A DNA stretch of 64,000 nucleotides. Source: Symbiodinium natans. Lineage: Eukaryota > Sar > Dinophyceae > Suessiales > Symbiodiniaceae. Under the pieces are notes generated by a model. That model was not told where the DNA came from. It saw nothing but the letters and a program-made list of their open reading frames with translations, and did not search any database. The position numbers and the translations under genes are program-made. This document shows, one piece after another, positions 22,777-34,900 of the stretch. Each line of letters starts with the position of its first letter. Positions within the stretch are counted from its first letter, which is position 1. The DNA is taken from the NCBI GenBank assembly GCA_905221605.1, contig CAJNDS010002650.1, positions 244,648-308,647 of the forward strand, written 5' to 3'.

Positions 22777-24790
22777 CACGCACGCACCCACGCACACCAC
22801 GCACCCACCCACCCACCCACCCACGCACGCACGCACGCACCCACGCACCCACCCACGCACCCACCCACGCACCCACCCACGCACCCACCCACGCACCCAC
22901 GCGCACACACACACACACAGAGACAAACACACACTTAATCAAGGCTTGCGCATACAGTCAACAAATACCAGCTTGGTTTGCGTTCAGCTTTATTTGAGGC
23001 GTGCAAAACTGTTTCTACAGTCCCATCGGGCCTGGTTTCTGCCTCGACCACACAGGTTTGCGTAAGCATTCCTTGCTTACGCGTAGGCGTGTGCAGGCCC
23101 GTTACGCTGGTGATCGTTTGTGGGCGGTGTGCCGCATAAGCTAAAACCCTGCACGCGTAGATTAAGTTATTTGATACAAAATCATTCTGTTATTAGAATC
23201 AAACCTCCAAGCAGGGAAATGCTACCACCCATTTGTGCGTGCTCTGCTCCCCCCAGTGGAAGCAACAATGAACGTACCCTTGAGCAGTCTTGAGCGCAAG
23301 CGCCCCCACGCCGCCGTGAAAGACGGATTGTCAGGACTTGCACTTTGACATAACTTGCCCAAGTGCTTCGCACTTTACAAAGTGAGCTTTCAGTTCTGAC
23401 TCCGGGGCGAATTGCGCTGGCTTATGATGCTGATGCTGGCTTGTTCTGTGGCAGACACCCAGCCTACAATCACAAATAAGTAGCGCAAACCATCGTAGAC
23501 TTGAAGCCCTGCAATGTGGGTTGTGGGTTGCAGAAATCATAGTTCAAGAAGCAGAAAAGATGCGCCAGCCTTTAAGGGGTGTAAGGAGGGACCCCTAGAA
23601 GGGACCTTATTCCCCTACATAACCCCTATATAACCCTGAAAATTATCCTTATACAGTCCCTAGACACCTAAGTAGCCCCTAAAAAAGCCCCAAGAACCCT
23701 TTATAAGGTTCCCTCCTCTAGTCTAGTGGCTGCCATTGCCGGCAGGGAAAATCATTCAGGCTTGAGCCCTCCAGTACAGTACGCGACTGAATCAATGGAA
23801 ACAGTTGTTTGGGCTGCAAAAAAAGTTGTAACCGTGACACCTGCAAGCCTTAGGAGTTGCATCGCCCGACCAGAAATCTGCGGTGTATTCGTGTGCCGGC
23901 ATACCGGCAGCATGCTAACACCACTCTAACACCTGGCCTGCGCCGCTCAAGGTCGCAGACGATGTCGAGAGTGCGAGTATGCTGCTGGACAACGGTGCGC
24001 AACTGGAGGAGGGATGTGCGCAGGGGCTGACCGTGCATCTGGACCGATGTCTCTTTGGCACTTCCATGGCCGTCGAATAAGTTGCTGGCTTGAAGGCGTT
24101 GGACGACTCTGGACGGACGCCGCTGGCATTGGCTGCTGCCTATGGCAATTTCGCAGCTCAGTGTGCAAAGAGCATCATCGCTTGAGCGTGGCCGTCACTG
24201 TCTTTTTTTCGCATATGAGTTTCCTCCGAGGACCTTGTTCACTTCTTCGTGGAATCTGGGGCGAACATAGAGGCTAGAGACAACGGGAAGATGACAGCTC
24301 TCCACTGGGCAGCCGTGAATGGCAATGAAGGCGGCGCCGGCAATAGTAGGTGTACTGTAGCATGCGCTCCACGTAGTCAGCGGTGACTGTCTTGCACGAC
24401 TGCACCTTGTACATTGGTCAAAGACACTTAGTCACTGAGATACCCAGTGCTTCACCTTGGGATGTCGACATGCCTGACAGATATTGTGCGGTTCCTTCTG
24501 GACAATGGCGCTGATATCCAGGCCCAGGACGAAGATGGAATGAGCTTCAGCCAGCGTTAGCTTTGGGTAAGCACGGTAAGCACAGTTCGCACAGCGGTGC
24601 GATTGCTTTGTAGTTAGATTGGAAGCGGCAAGCCAAAGAGACTTGCTTCGGCGGGACTGTAACGCTGAATGGGAAGCCTGCGTCCTGCAATGTCTTGCAC
24701 CTGTAAATCTTAAGGACAGCGCTGAAACTGGCAACTTTGGGCAAACGTGATGGCGTCATGAAGCTGCTACTAATGGTCGAGGCTTTTGCC
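22131..24790 (+). CDS. ankyrin-repeat protein, about seven exons
   Basis: Four central exons join in phase into ankyrin repeats: 23,959-24,008 (DDVESASMLLDNGAQLE), 24,096-24,155 (LDDSGRTPLALAAAYGNFA), 24,231-24,330 (DLVHFFVESGANIEARDNG, then TALHWAAVNGNE) and 24,481-24,543 (DIVRFLLDNGADIQAQDEDG). A fifth from 24,720 reads LKLATLGKRDGVMKLLLM, a weaker repeat lacking the usual P. Upstream, 22,131-22,200 (VRLPKYVEISQEALLAAAVV) and 22,294-22,330 (DDLLKLLDAG) look like the beginning, separated from the rest by a CA-rich intron. Donors at 24,156, 24,331 and 24,544 are GC; the one at 24,009 is apparently GA. Ankyrin repeats bind proteins; the partner is unknown. No catalytic domain was found. The upstream exons are less certain than the central four. 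Confidence 0.7.
22447..22934. repeat. CA-type microsatellite grading into CACC and ACGC variants
   Basis: Nearly 490 bp of (CA)n with interspersed AGACAC, then CACCCACC and ACGC blocks, then CA again. It probably lies in an intron of the ankyrin-repeat gene. All six long ORFs across it are simple-repeat artefacts. Confidence 0.95.
23578..23722. mobile_element. small inverted-repeat element, MITE-like
   Basis: The left end (ctagaagggaccttat, about 23,596-23,611) matches, with small gaps, the reverse complement of the right end (tataaggttccctcctctag, 23,702-23,721). The interior is made of diverged ACCCCTA/GCCCCTA motifs. No coding capacity. Length about 130-145 bp. Confidence 0.4.
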
Positions 24791-24799
24791 TCGGCTCTG

Positions 24800-26795
24800 C
24801 TGCTAAAGCTGCTGTGGTCAGCATGTGTTGCTTTGTGCTATCGACGCAGCAGATGTCAAAACATTAAGGTTGATTTCCCACAAGGAAAGTTGATGTGAGT
24901 GTGGCATGGGTAAGCCCTGTGCTAGATTTCACAATTCACGGGAATGGATGAGTGAGGGCTGTGAGCTGCTCCGTCCCGGCGGCTCATTCCCGACAATGGC
25001 GAGGAATTCTTGCAGGTAGGGCAAGGATGGAGAAGTTGCGCAACTGCGAGCCCTGGGAAGTCAGCATGCCACTGATCACTCTCCAAGTGTACATACACCT
25101 CTTCCAGCCCGTGTCAGCTTGTTGGGAAACCTCATCTGACTGCGCACGCCAATCTTGGACAGCGGGCACGCAGGCAACAGAAGATTGCTCCTGATATCAG
25201 TCATAGTCACATAGTCATAGTCCCATCTGCATGTCCCAGTGATTGCCACTGTGCCACGCTGGCATTACTATACATCGCACTGATATCTAGTGCGGAGCTG
25301 TCTAGCGTCGGACAGCTAGTTCCAGACAACACTGCGAGTGGTTAGCAAAGGGAACAAAGCCCAGGACAACACCATGCGAGCCAGGCCAAGTGGGAGTCCA
25401 TGATTTCGGCTGCTCATGCATAAGACATCAACTCGAGTACACGCATGGTGTGATGCCGGCGCTGTCCATGCATCCCTCCAGATAGAGAGAGCATGCATTG
25501 ACGGTTGCTGCAGGGTTTATGCGGCATTTTGCAGAGTGCCGAATGCGGGAATGCAACGCGAGGTGAACTGGGCAGTGGGCATGACATGGCGTGACATGGC
25601 GTCACACCTGAAGGTTCCTTGGGCCCCTCGGACTCCTCGGGCTCCTCGAGCGCGGACTGTGCAACCCAGGCCTTCGACATTCACCTGAATCGTCTTGCCT
25701 CTGTCGCGGGGTCTTCTTCAGCATGTGTGATCCCTCGCCCCATCCGCATCACAGGCTTCAGTGTACTGGGGTGATTTTTCGAGAGGTCAGAAGGCACGGC
25801 CCTCGGATGACCAGCGCTCTCTCTCATTTCCAAAAGCAGTGCGTCAACACTTAAGGGCTCTATCTTGTAATTGCATCATCCTGGCATCCGGATGGGATAA
25901 GATGCAATGCCATCACGGCAGCCCAACACATCGGGCAGCGAAAAAGGGCAGCGTGGTATGACCAGCTGCTGTGCGGGCAAACCACCTAAGGGGGAGCAGG
26001 CCTAAACCCAAGCAACCACAGCGAGGTGCAAGCGCTGCAGGGCACAGCAAAGGAAATGCCATGCGTCAGTCACAAAGAAAGAAACCAGCTAAGGGGAGCG
26101 AGCCTAAACCCAAAACAGCCACAAAGGAAGGGGAAGAAGGAAAGGAGCAACACCCGGCGGGGTGCCGGATGCATCCAGGCCATGACACGGTGTAGGATGC
26201 CAAGCATCAGCTGCTGCGCAGATGAACACCTCAGGGGAGCAGGCCTAATCCAAGGCAACCACAAAGCGGGTAGGGGAAAGGCGTGTTTCCCAGCTATGTC
26301 CTAGGCTGCGACGATGACAAAAAGAAGTCCAAGTTTTCTGCGGCTGCAGTCTAAGGGTTTCCCAATGTCCAGGGTAAGTTTACGAGGGGCCAGATCTCCG
26401 GCACACGCGCTGGGGACCATGGTTTCTTCTCGAAGCCTGCCCGCATTTTTGAAGAAGATCGCGCTCGCGCCTAGGCGCCCTCGAAACTTTCATCGCTGTT
26501 GGGCTTCTGGGCTCCGAAATGCGAATCTGTCGTCGCTTTATGTCGCTTTGGATGGCTGGGCTCAGTCTGGGCTCGTGTTTACATGTTTCACACGTGCGTT
26601 TCTGCAAGTATCTGCAAGTGGTCCTGAAGCCAAACGATTCTGAGACCGCAAGGCAACAGCGGTCAATCATTCGTGTGCAGTACTAGCAGTCTGTATGCAT
26701 CACCAGTGCATCATCCCTGGTCGGCCCTCTACGGAAAAAGGTACAGTTTTCGCCTTGCCAAAGCTGGATTTACGGCGACGCTTCAGTTTCTACAA
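24800..26795. other. gene-poor stretch with a weak repeat
   Basis: No family was recognised. Three diverged copies of a phrase like CTAAGGGGAGCAGGCCTAAACC, plus a CAACCACAAAG-like tail, begin at about 25,985, 26,088 and 26,230. A possible exon near 25,615-25,770 (+) is rich in S and G (GPSDSSGSSSADCATQ), with no known match. Confidence 0.35.
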
Positions 26796-26800
26796 CGTAG

Positions 26801-26859
26801 TGAGGACGGTTACGGCATGTGCGAGTGGGAAGAAGGCAGCAAATTTTCCGGACAGTGGG
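26801..26859 (+). CDS. isolated MORN-repeat exon
   Basis: Between an acceptor (acgtag) and a GC donor at 26,860 the + strand encodes EDGYGMCEWEEGSKFSGQW, half of one MORN repeat and the start of the next. It may belong to a gene that also includes the MORN exons at 30.6-30.9 kb, or be a separate or decayed gene. Neighbouring exons were not found. Confidence 0.5.
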
Positions 26860-27837
26860 GCTCTCAGAGACTTGGGCGCTCCACACAGCTTGCGATGCTT
26901 GCCAGCCACACGACAGGTGGCGAGCAGGGTTGATCTCCGGCCATGGAGTGTTGACATCTGACAGTGGATGTCGGACCTACAGGCTTCTGATGCGGATCTT
27001 CGGGTTGCAGCCATGCTGTGAGAAGATGTGAGATAGCTCGAGTGCCTAGCAGTCTAGCTTTTCGAATGCAGCGTTTCGATGTAGCATCTGGGAATGCTCG
27101 GGGTCAAAGTTGAAGGGTGGTGCTTGCCAGGAAATGGCATGGACAATCAAGATGTTCTCAGAAAAGAAGCATTAAGAAGCAGTGCTTTGCAGCTCTTTGC
27201 AGCTACAGGATCTCAGGGTAGAGGTTTTGTTGGAGTCGCTGTCGTGCCATGCGTTGCATTCGAAGTTTCTTTCCAGGGGCAAGGCCAAACAGAGTTAGTG
27301 ACACAGCAGAAGATCATACAAGGCCAGACTGCTTTCTACAAGCTAGTGTTAAAAGATCACCTGAAGACGGAATGCTCTAGCATATTCAGGAACACAATGT
27401 TCAAACCAAACTTTGCTGGAAGTGTGAGGTGCAATTGTCTTTCGTCACACAAAGGGCGAACACAACAAACTGGAACAGAAGAAAAGAAAGTAGCCATGAC
27501 GTTAGTGGACTTCATAATGCGTTTGGTGCTAGTACCAATCGTTTGAAGTAATGTTGTTGCGAAATCTTGACGACCTCTTTCGTGTCGCCCCTCTCCCCTC
27601 CCACCGCTATCACCGCATGTTTCAAAGGATCTCGCTTTGCACAACGTCTCGTGGACAGCGCATAGAGCACTCACCCCCAACCAATACAGGTACCACAAAT
27701 CGGCATACAATATGATATCTACATTGCAGTCTCCTGGAGGGAAAGGGAATGGGGGGTGCACATACCCCCGAAGACCGAGGATATGTTTTGAAGACATATG
27801 GGGTTTATTAGGACATGTTAGGACTGAAGTGTCGAAG

Positions 27838-28002
27838 CATGGACAAGCGAAGACACTTCCCGAAGGCACATCTCGCGAAGACAAGTGTCGTCACGAAGAC
27901 ACATGGGCGCGCGAAGAGACTTCCGAAGACACGCCCGGCAGGCGTGCGAAGACAAAAAGACACATAGGGCAGCATTGAGCATCGCGCGCGAAGACACTCG
28001 TA
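27838..28002. repeat. minisatellite with core CGAAGACAC
   Basis: About nine copies of (g)CGAAGACA(c) at irregular 15-25-bp spacing, several preceded by gcg or cgcg. Confidence 0.7.
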
Positions 28003-28359
28003 TCAGATCTCCTCCTTGCAACGGCAATTGAAAAAGTAGCTCAAACGTAAACCCAAAATCCTAGCGCTGCAGAAACCCACGATTCTGTACTTTAAACTCT
28101 GCATGATGCAGTGGGGTTTCGCAGGACTTGCTGTGGCAACACTCAATCCCCCGCGCACGCGCACGCACGCAAACCCTCGGTATACGGGCATGGTTAGCAC
28201 CTTCCAGCCTTTTCTTCGTAACTGCCCTGAATCTGAACAATTCAGAACATATCTAAACCCATCTAAATCCTGTGATGTTGGACCTGTTTTCGTGTTCCCC
28301 CCAGCCCCCCCCCCCCCCCCCCGAACCACCGAAGCTGATTTTGCCCCTCTTTATATGGT

Positions 28360-28575
28360 CCGGGGATTTTATATGAGTTTAACAGGGATGTGTTTATGTG
28401 AACTTACAAGGGACAAGGAGGCTCGGCAATGATTTATAAGCACGCCACACATAATATTCTTGCGATGCCCAGAAGGCTTGACTTAGCAGAGGATTCCACG
28501 GGCGCCCCCAAACAGTCACACGGCATGAATAGCCCGCCAAACTTGACTTTTTGTCGAGGGCACCTCAAACCGACT
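28360..28575. mobile_element. second copy of the 3.3-4.2 kb inverted-repeat family (right half)
   Basis: The stretch aligns with 4025-4175. Shared phrases in the same order are gaggcYcgRcaat, agaaggcttgactta, cccccaaacagtc and tgaRtagcccgMcaaacttg. The matching left arm was not found near here, so this copy is partial. Confidence 0.5.
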
Positions 28576-28721
28576 TGACTCAAGAAAACCCCACATCCCA
28601 GCCAGAAAATTGCCAGGACATTCCTGTAGGAGTGTCGTGTTTTGTCTCTGCTTTGGTTTTCGGTGCGTGTTTTAAATATCGCCTGTGTTTATAAAAATAT
28701 ACCCTTTGCCTTCTGCGAGTG

Positions 28722-28763
<42 letters not shown>
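28722..28763. repeat. poly-G run of about 40 bases
   Basis: An almost uninterrupted G run. It is possibly a real homopolymer, but the length is prone to sequencing error. Confidence 0.85.
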
Positions 28764-28764
<1 letters not shown>

Positions 28765-28859
28765 CCCCTCTCCTCCCTGATTTCTTCAAGGGTTTCTCAG
28801 GGCTTATCTCTAAAATTGTGTAGAGTTTTCAAAGAGAAGCCACGAAACCCTGTTAATCC

Positions 28860-29600
28860 AGCCTTAAAGCCGAAAGGTTTTTTTGTTAAACCTTAAACCC
28901 TAAACCTTTCAACCCTACAGGGTTACAATGTTAAAGAATTAACCTAAACCCTTAGCCTTTAACCCTATAGAGTAGGGTTCAAAGGTTTAGGGTTGAAGAT
29001 TTAGAATTTAAAATCTGAGCCGGCAATTAAACCTAAACCCTAAACTCTATAGGGTTAAGGTTTACAGGTTTAAGGCATTGAAACCTAAGCCGGCAAACCC
29101 TATAGGGTTAAGGTTTAAAGGTTTAGGGAGTAAGCCTCAAGGGTTTAAGATTTAGGCATTCAAGCCTAAACCCCAAGCCCTTGAGGGTCAAAACCCTCAA
29201 ACCCTATATAGGGCGCTTATGCTGAAGGCATAAATGCCCAGAAATTAAGCCTCAAGTGCAGGTATCTAACCCTCAAGTGTAGGCATCTAAACCTTTAAAC
29301 CCTATAGGGGCTAAAAGCCTTAGGGCTATCAGGGATTCTCTCTAAAACTCTGACAGGAATAGCTCTATAGGGTTTGAACCCTATAGGGTCTAAGGCTTAG
29401 GCATTAATTACCCTAAACCCTTTAGGGTCAGAACTCAGAACCCTAAAGCATTATAGTTATAGGGCTCTCAAAGGTTGAAAGGCTGTAACCCTACAGGCGC
29501 TGAAGGTATAAATGTCCAGATAAGGCATTTCAGTAGAATTTATGCTTCAGGTTGAAGTGCATTTAAAGTATTAGAGTAGAATTTAAGCCTCAGGTTTAAG
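28860..29600. repeat. degenerate telomere-like region with CCCTATAGGG palindromes
   Basis: AAACCCTAAA and TTTAGGG phrases occur in both orientations, with CCCTATAGGG or CCCTACAGGG repeatedly at the turning points. The region is AT-rich and reads as short inverted units of the telomere motif. No gene. Confidence 0.65.
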
Positions 29601-30327
29601 GCAGTCCATTGTGTATTCAAATGCAGAAAATGGAAAAGGCAGTATAGGCCTCGAACCATAAGACAAGGAAGCATCCGAGCGCATAGGGTGGTGCGAAAAA
29701 AAGCATGTCCTGTAGGCCCCGGGGACTCGTACTGTGAGCAAATCTCCGTTTACTCGCACATATGACATCATAACCATCCAAAATATACATGCAAAAGGTA
29801 GACTCTAGAGGGGGGGTAGCAATTGATGGGGATACCCCGCTGAAGAATCTACCTCCAGAGGGTGGGGGTTTAAAATGCCTGCAACTCTTTCGTATCGGGT
29901 TCTAAGATACCTGTAACCCTTTCGTATGGGCTCTTGCCCTTTCATCTTCATTCTTTAAATCCAGTTGATGTAGAAGTCACTTACAGGATGAGGATTTGAG
30001 ATTTCCCATATCCTGAAGGTGAGGTGCAAGAGTTTGCCTATTTTTTTCTGTGTGTGCGTTGCTCATATGCAGTTGGATTGCTTATAAGCAAGGGGGTGGG
30101 CGAGGGGCGGGGGGGGGGGCGGTGCTACCCATCCCCGCACTCACACGTACGTGTATGTGCACATGGCTATATGTTTATATATCTTTGTATATTTTGTATC
30201 AATACATATAAAGACAGCGGCGACGAGGATCGCACCTGGGCAGGATGGCTTTGCTATAAAACCCAAGCCCCAGAACACCGGTTTCAAAAACCCAGCCCCC
30301 ACAGCAACCTGCTCTCCAGAGCTCTTT

Positions 30328-30367
30328 CTCGCTCTCTCTCTCTCTCTACATATATATATATATATCT
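30328..30367. repeat. (CT)n followed by (TA)n microsatellite
   Basis: ctctctctctctct runs into atatatatatatat. Confidence 0.9.
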
Positions 30368-30636
30368 ACTATCCCGTACCTCTGTTCTGAGCCCAGACTT
30401 GACGAACAAGTTTCGAGTTTGAATTATGTACACTTGGGCCCGAAGCACGTGATAATTGGGCAGTTCTGTCTTAGCGGCGAGGCATGGTTGGTGTCTTGAC
30501 GTGGCAGTTTTGGCAGGGGGCAGTGGGTCCATTCCAAGAAGCATGGCCATTCACTCAGAGCGTGATGGCTGAGAGCTTCTGATGTTTTTGGAAATGGGAC
30601 CGCATGGGCTACTACGTGCGCGCTATGACCATGCAG

Positions 30637-30921
30637 TCCATGGGCAAAGGACGAGGTGTTTACACATGGCCAGATGGCCGCAGTGTCCCTAGCCTTTCTT
30701 GCGCAGTGTAAGTACCTCGAAGAGACACAAGGGCTCCAAACTTCCAGCATCAGGCGAGCATCGGGGACACTACCTGCTTGACGCTGCTTCTGGCTTTGGT
30801 ACATTCTCATGGTCACACGAGCATGCATTGGAAGCTATACTATAAGCACTTGACTATTGATCTCGCAACAGGCCAGACGGCAAGCAGTATCATGGCTTTT
30901 GGTACAACGCGCACATCATCG
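30637..30921 (+). CDS. MORN-repeat exons (one repeat split over two exons)
   Basis: Exon 30,637-30,668 encodes SMGKGRGVYT and ends inside a tryptophan codon. Exon 30,872-30,921 continues W-PDGKQYHGFWYNAHII. Joined, they give one classical MORN repeat. The intron 30,669-30,871 starts with GC and ends with AG. The next donor (30,922) is a canonical GTGAGT. GGCCAGATGGC at the donor is nearly repeated (GGCCAGACGGC) at the acceptor. MORN proteins are membrane or cytoskeletal scaffolds. Earlier and later exons are not identified; the 26.8 kb MORN exon may belong here. Confidence 0.6.
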
Positions 30922-31609
30922 GTGAGTGCCTCTCGAGCAACCGTACGATAGGGTCATAAAAGTCAGCTGCAAAAGGCCCTGGCATATTCAGCGTACCTGG
31001 GCAGGCCGACAGGCCTGTAGTGTTACAGGGTGGTATAAAGACAGCAGGGTCTTCAACAGCATGAAAGGCCACTCGAGATCGATGTCAACCTGTCTCCAGT
31101 CGAGCTCAAGGCCGGCACATCAAAGCTTGAAGAGCTCAGTTCTGGACATTTTTTGGAGACTAGCAACTTTAGTGCGTCAAGTCGACTAAACGAATTACAA
31201 AGAGTTGCAGATCTGCTTGTGCCTGCCACATAACAGGTGTGATGTAGTGATCAACAAGGGACACTCTTTTCAAGACTTGAGATCCTTGTACTCGGCTGGC
31301 GGAACTTGTTACATTGAAGGCTGTTTGGAACCCTTGCTCATGTTTGTCAAGAAACCGCCCTTCCCTGGGCTTAAGAATGCATTTCAAAATGCCTCCCCAA
31401 ATGGAGCGCGGAGCTCTTAAAAAGAAGCCCAAACAAAGCTGTAAGCACTCATCGGACAATGTACAGGAGACGTGGGTTTGGCAGCTTGCTTTACATGGTG
31501 TTCGGCAGACAATGCCGAAACAGACGTCAGCACATGTGACAAGTGCCACCCATGCCAAGGTTGCATATTTGAAGCACGATCTCTGACAATGATTTGGCAG
31601 GTAGCAAGA

Positions 31610-31905
31610 GAATTCGCTGAAAAGCTCCCTGGCCTTGGTGAGGCTGAGCTTACGAACCCGATGTACAACACGCCTTCGCTGAGCACACTTCCGTTGGATC
31701 CTCAAAGCAGAGCATGTGTTGTGTCTGTAGTGGGTCCAGTCTAAGGTGCTCTAAGTTAGACTTTAAGCCATTAAAAATTGCCAGGTCGCAGGGAGATCCT
31801 GCACTGAAGAGGCACATGCAAGATCTTTTCAAGTCAGCTTCAGGGGATTTTACGAAGATCGGCTTCAGTCTTGAAGGACGGGACAGCACAAGCCGCACAA
31901 CCTAG
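31610..31905 (+). CDS. candidate exons of an unrecognised gene
   Basis: A stretch from 31,610 after ttggcag reads VAREFAEKLPGLGEAEL. Another, 31,792-31,905 after gtcgcag, reads GDPALKRHMQDLFKSAS, then FTKIGFSLEGRDST, and ends at a stop. Both look like real coding helices, but no family is recognised and their phase relation is not settled. They could be the 3' end of the MORN-containing gene upstream. Confidence 0.35.
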
Positions 31906-31909
31906 ATGC

Positions 31910-34900
31910 TTTCGATGCAAATGAGGCCCGTGTTGAGATTGAGTGATGACTTCCATGCTGTGCTGCACCCGGCGGCCAGGAAATGGCTTGCACCAAGTCG
32001 CAAAGAGCTTATTTGACACGTTTGACCCGACAATGTCTTGTGTGAAGGGTCACAGTGCAGTGTGAGGTCCCTTCTTCAACGCGCCACAGCAACCTCCTTG
32101 GCAACGGCATGCCTCTAAGATGTGGCTTGCAGCACCGTCTCCATACAAGAACAACTCAACGGCAAAGAGAGAAATAGAGAGAGTGCAGTGATCTTGGCTC
32201 CAGCCAGAACCCGCCCTGAGCTTGGGCCGCGTGTTTTTTTGCCATTGGCAGGTGAATTGTTGGTGGCATCTGTGATCGTTCCAGCCATAGAAAGACAGCC
32301 TACTTCCCTCGACGAAGAGGTAAGCTGCAAACAAAACCTTTGCCGGCGATTCCCCAGTGTCTGTTACAGTCAAAAGTAGAAAAAACTGGCTGTTCGCCTC
32401 GGCGCGGCCTGCACCTTCTCAGGAATCCGTAAAGGTCCAATGTCCGCAGATGCAGAGGAGGCCCCTGTGGCCAAGGCATCTTAGGCCTCAAACTGCAACT
32501 GCACCTTGCGCCGCTGGGCCCACAGCCACGTTCTGACTCCATGAGCTCAAAAGCCCACTAGCTAGCTCCCGAACCTTCTCCTCAATAACAGGGCGTCCAA
32601 AGAACAGCCGCAGGGGAGGTCTATAGGGTCAGAGGGTTCAGAAGGGGGTCGTGAGGAGATGTGAGGAGGTCCATAGGAATTCGAGTCTGCGGGGTCCTTT
32701 GTGCGGAACCTGACGGTCCGAAGTTGAGCTGACCGTTCGGGCCTCTTCACGTCCTCATGGGCCCTTTCTAAGCGGTACGAGGGCATTCTTATGCCTTCCA
32801 GGCAATAAGAGAAAACATGCACATCCATGCCTTGTCATAGCTGCTCAATCGGTTCTTCGCTGCCTCGTTTGAAGGCGTTTCCATCACCATCCTCCCAGCC
32901 CAGAGTAACCCATACAAAGGTGTCGTTCTGCAATATTCGTCACATATCTCAATCCCCGGCAGTTCAGATCCAGCATGGAAGAACGGGCCATTGCACGGCA
33001 CTTCAACCAAGCGTACTTACTTCCAGTACCCTTGGAAGCCTTGGCATGTCGTATTGATCCCAGGCTCACACCTGGCGTTCTGCGCTATGTTTGTTGGCAC
33101 TTGGCACCAAGACGATGCAGTCCAGGTTGCCTACGGGCAGGTCCTCCGAGGGTAGGACGCAAAGCCCCTCTTCCTCCTGAGCCGTCCGACTTTTTCCCCA
33201 GAAGGACCCCAAAATGCCCAAAATGAACTTGATTTGAGCCTTCACGCTCAACGACCTGTTTCGCCGAGCCTTCATGCACTTTTTCAGAGAAGTAACTGGC
33301 TTCTGTCTTGGCCGCTGCTTCTGCTGTTGCTTCACATTGCCTCGGGCCCCACGATCCGATACATTCCTGCCGAGGACACTCAGGTTGGCGAGTACATCTG
33401 CCAGTTGACCTAGCCTGGTTGATGTTGATGCACCACCTATCCACTCGGCATTTGCTCACGTAGCCAGCTGCAGTGAAACTCGTGGTCCTTTGCAAGCCAA
33501 GACCCCCCCCTCATCTCCACTCAAGACTGAAAATCGCTGCTGCGCGCGCTTGCCCAATCATCTTAGAGACATGGTGCTTGTGATTCATATTTCTTGGAAA
33601 GAGTTCGTTTAGTCATCTTAGGGAGGCGCTCAACAAGAAGGGTGATGCAGCATGGAATTGTGGCATGCAGAAAGTACATCAGAACTCGAAGGCCCGTTTG
33701 AGCGAAAATCCGAGGCAGTCCCAAGGATGCCCAATGTAATCACTGGGGGTGGAGGATCGAAGACGCCCATCGCTCCCCAAAACGAAAGCCGAAAATGGTT
33801 GAAAGATCAGAGTGTTGATCGCGATGGTCGCGGTCGTGGCGGTCTTGCGCCGAGCGGCCCTTCTACCCCAAACCAACACATCAAGCAACGACGAGAGAGG
33901 GCATCCTCGAACGAGCCTTTCTGTGCGCAGATCAGTCGGGGTCGGGGGTAACTCAAGGGTCAGTCAAATTTCATAAATTCAAAATACCAAGATCGTCCAG
34001 TCAATGACGTACTGAAGGCTCTGGCCGGAGAGTTGCTAGGTCAAAGTTGTGGACTGCTACTAGCACGAGCGTATAAGAGCGTTTGCAGGACAAGCTCTCA
34101 TCAAAATCATTCCCTGAACAATTTTGAAGGTTTGTTGGTTTATGTTGGCATTGATTGCACGGAGTGGGGCATGGGCACACCGCCAGGCAGTGCCTCAAGC
34201 CCATCTCAAGCCCCGATAGAGCCCGATTATTTGCGGCATGCTGCCCGGCACTTGAGTGATCATCGGTGGCCACTGCCGGTCTGATCCGGGAGTGCGCCCC
34301 GCATGTCTGAGTCTGGGAGCGGGTCTGCAGGGGCGGTGGTGGGCGCAATGACCATCTGCGGGTTGGAGCTCCCGGAATCATCTCTGTGGGGTGGGGTGGG
34401 CTACGTTTGCCGGATGGTCCAGAAGTGTTCCTCATCTGGCAATCTCACACCGAGCGCTGCGAGGATGAGCGGGTGCTGCAGGTGTGCAGCATACATCCTC
34501 TAAGGGTGGAGACGGAAGTCGGGAAACAACAGAACAGAACCCCAGTACGGAAATAAGGCTGCTTTCGCAGCACTGCCGGGTTTCAACACCGCCTACAGAG
34601 GTTGCAACGCCATTCCGCCGACTTCTTGCGGTCCGCATCTTGGACATCATGCCAAAGGTTCCAGCTCATTTCAACGACATCAAACAGGACAACCTCTGTT
34701 ATGGGATGTATGTCAAACATGGTGCTGCCCAAGGCCAGAGGAGGAGCATGAATTCGGACTGTGAACCTGCTCACTGGGCCAGGCCACCAGGATCCACTGT
34801 GCATTGCTGTTTGCGCTTTCCATGTTGGACTGACTTATCTGAACTCCTTCGTATCCGTATCGTATGCATCTCCGGGCTGAGCCTGAGCATGACGACTTTC

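Larger units (their letters stand above)
26870..30630. other. gene-poor, repeat-rich stretch
   Basis: The ORF at 27,094-27,546 shows no family features. The stretch holds a minisatellite (27.84-28.0 kb), a C run (28,307-28,322), an inverted-repeat-element relative (28.4-28.6 kb), a long G run (28.72-28.76 kb), a palindromic telomere-like region (28.86-29.6 kb) and CT/TA microsatellites (30.33-30.37 kb). Confidence 0.5.

Noticed and set aside
22114-22997. Long Thr/His/Pro-rich and Cys/Val-rich ORFs on both strands
   Set aside because: All are frames of CA, CACC and ACGC repeats.
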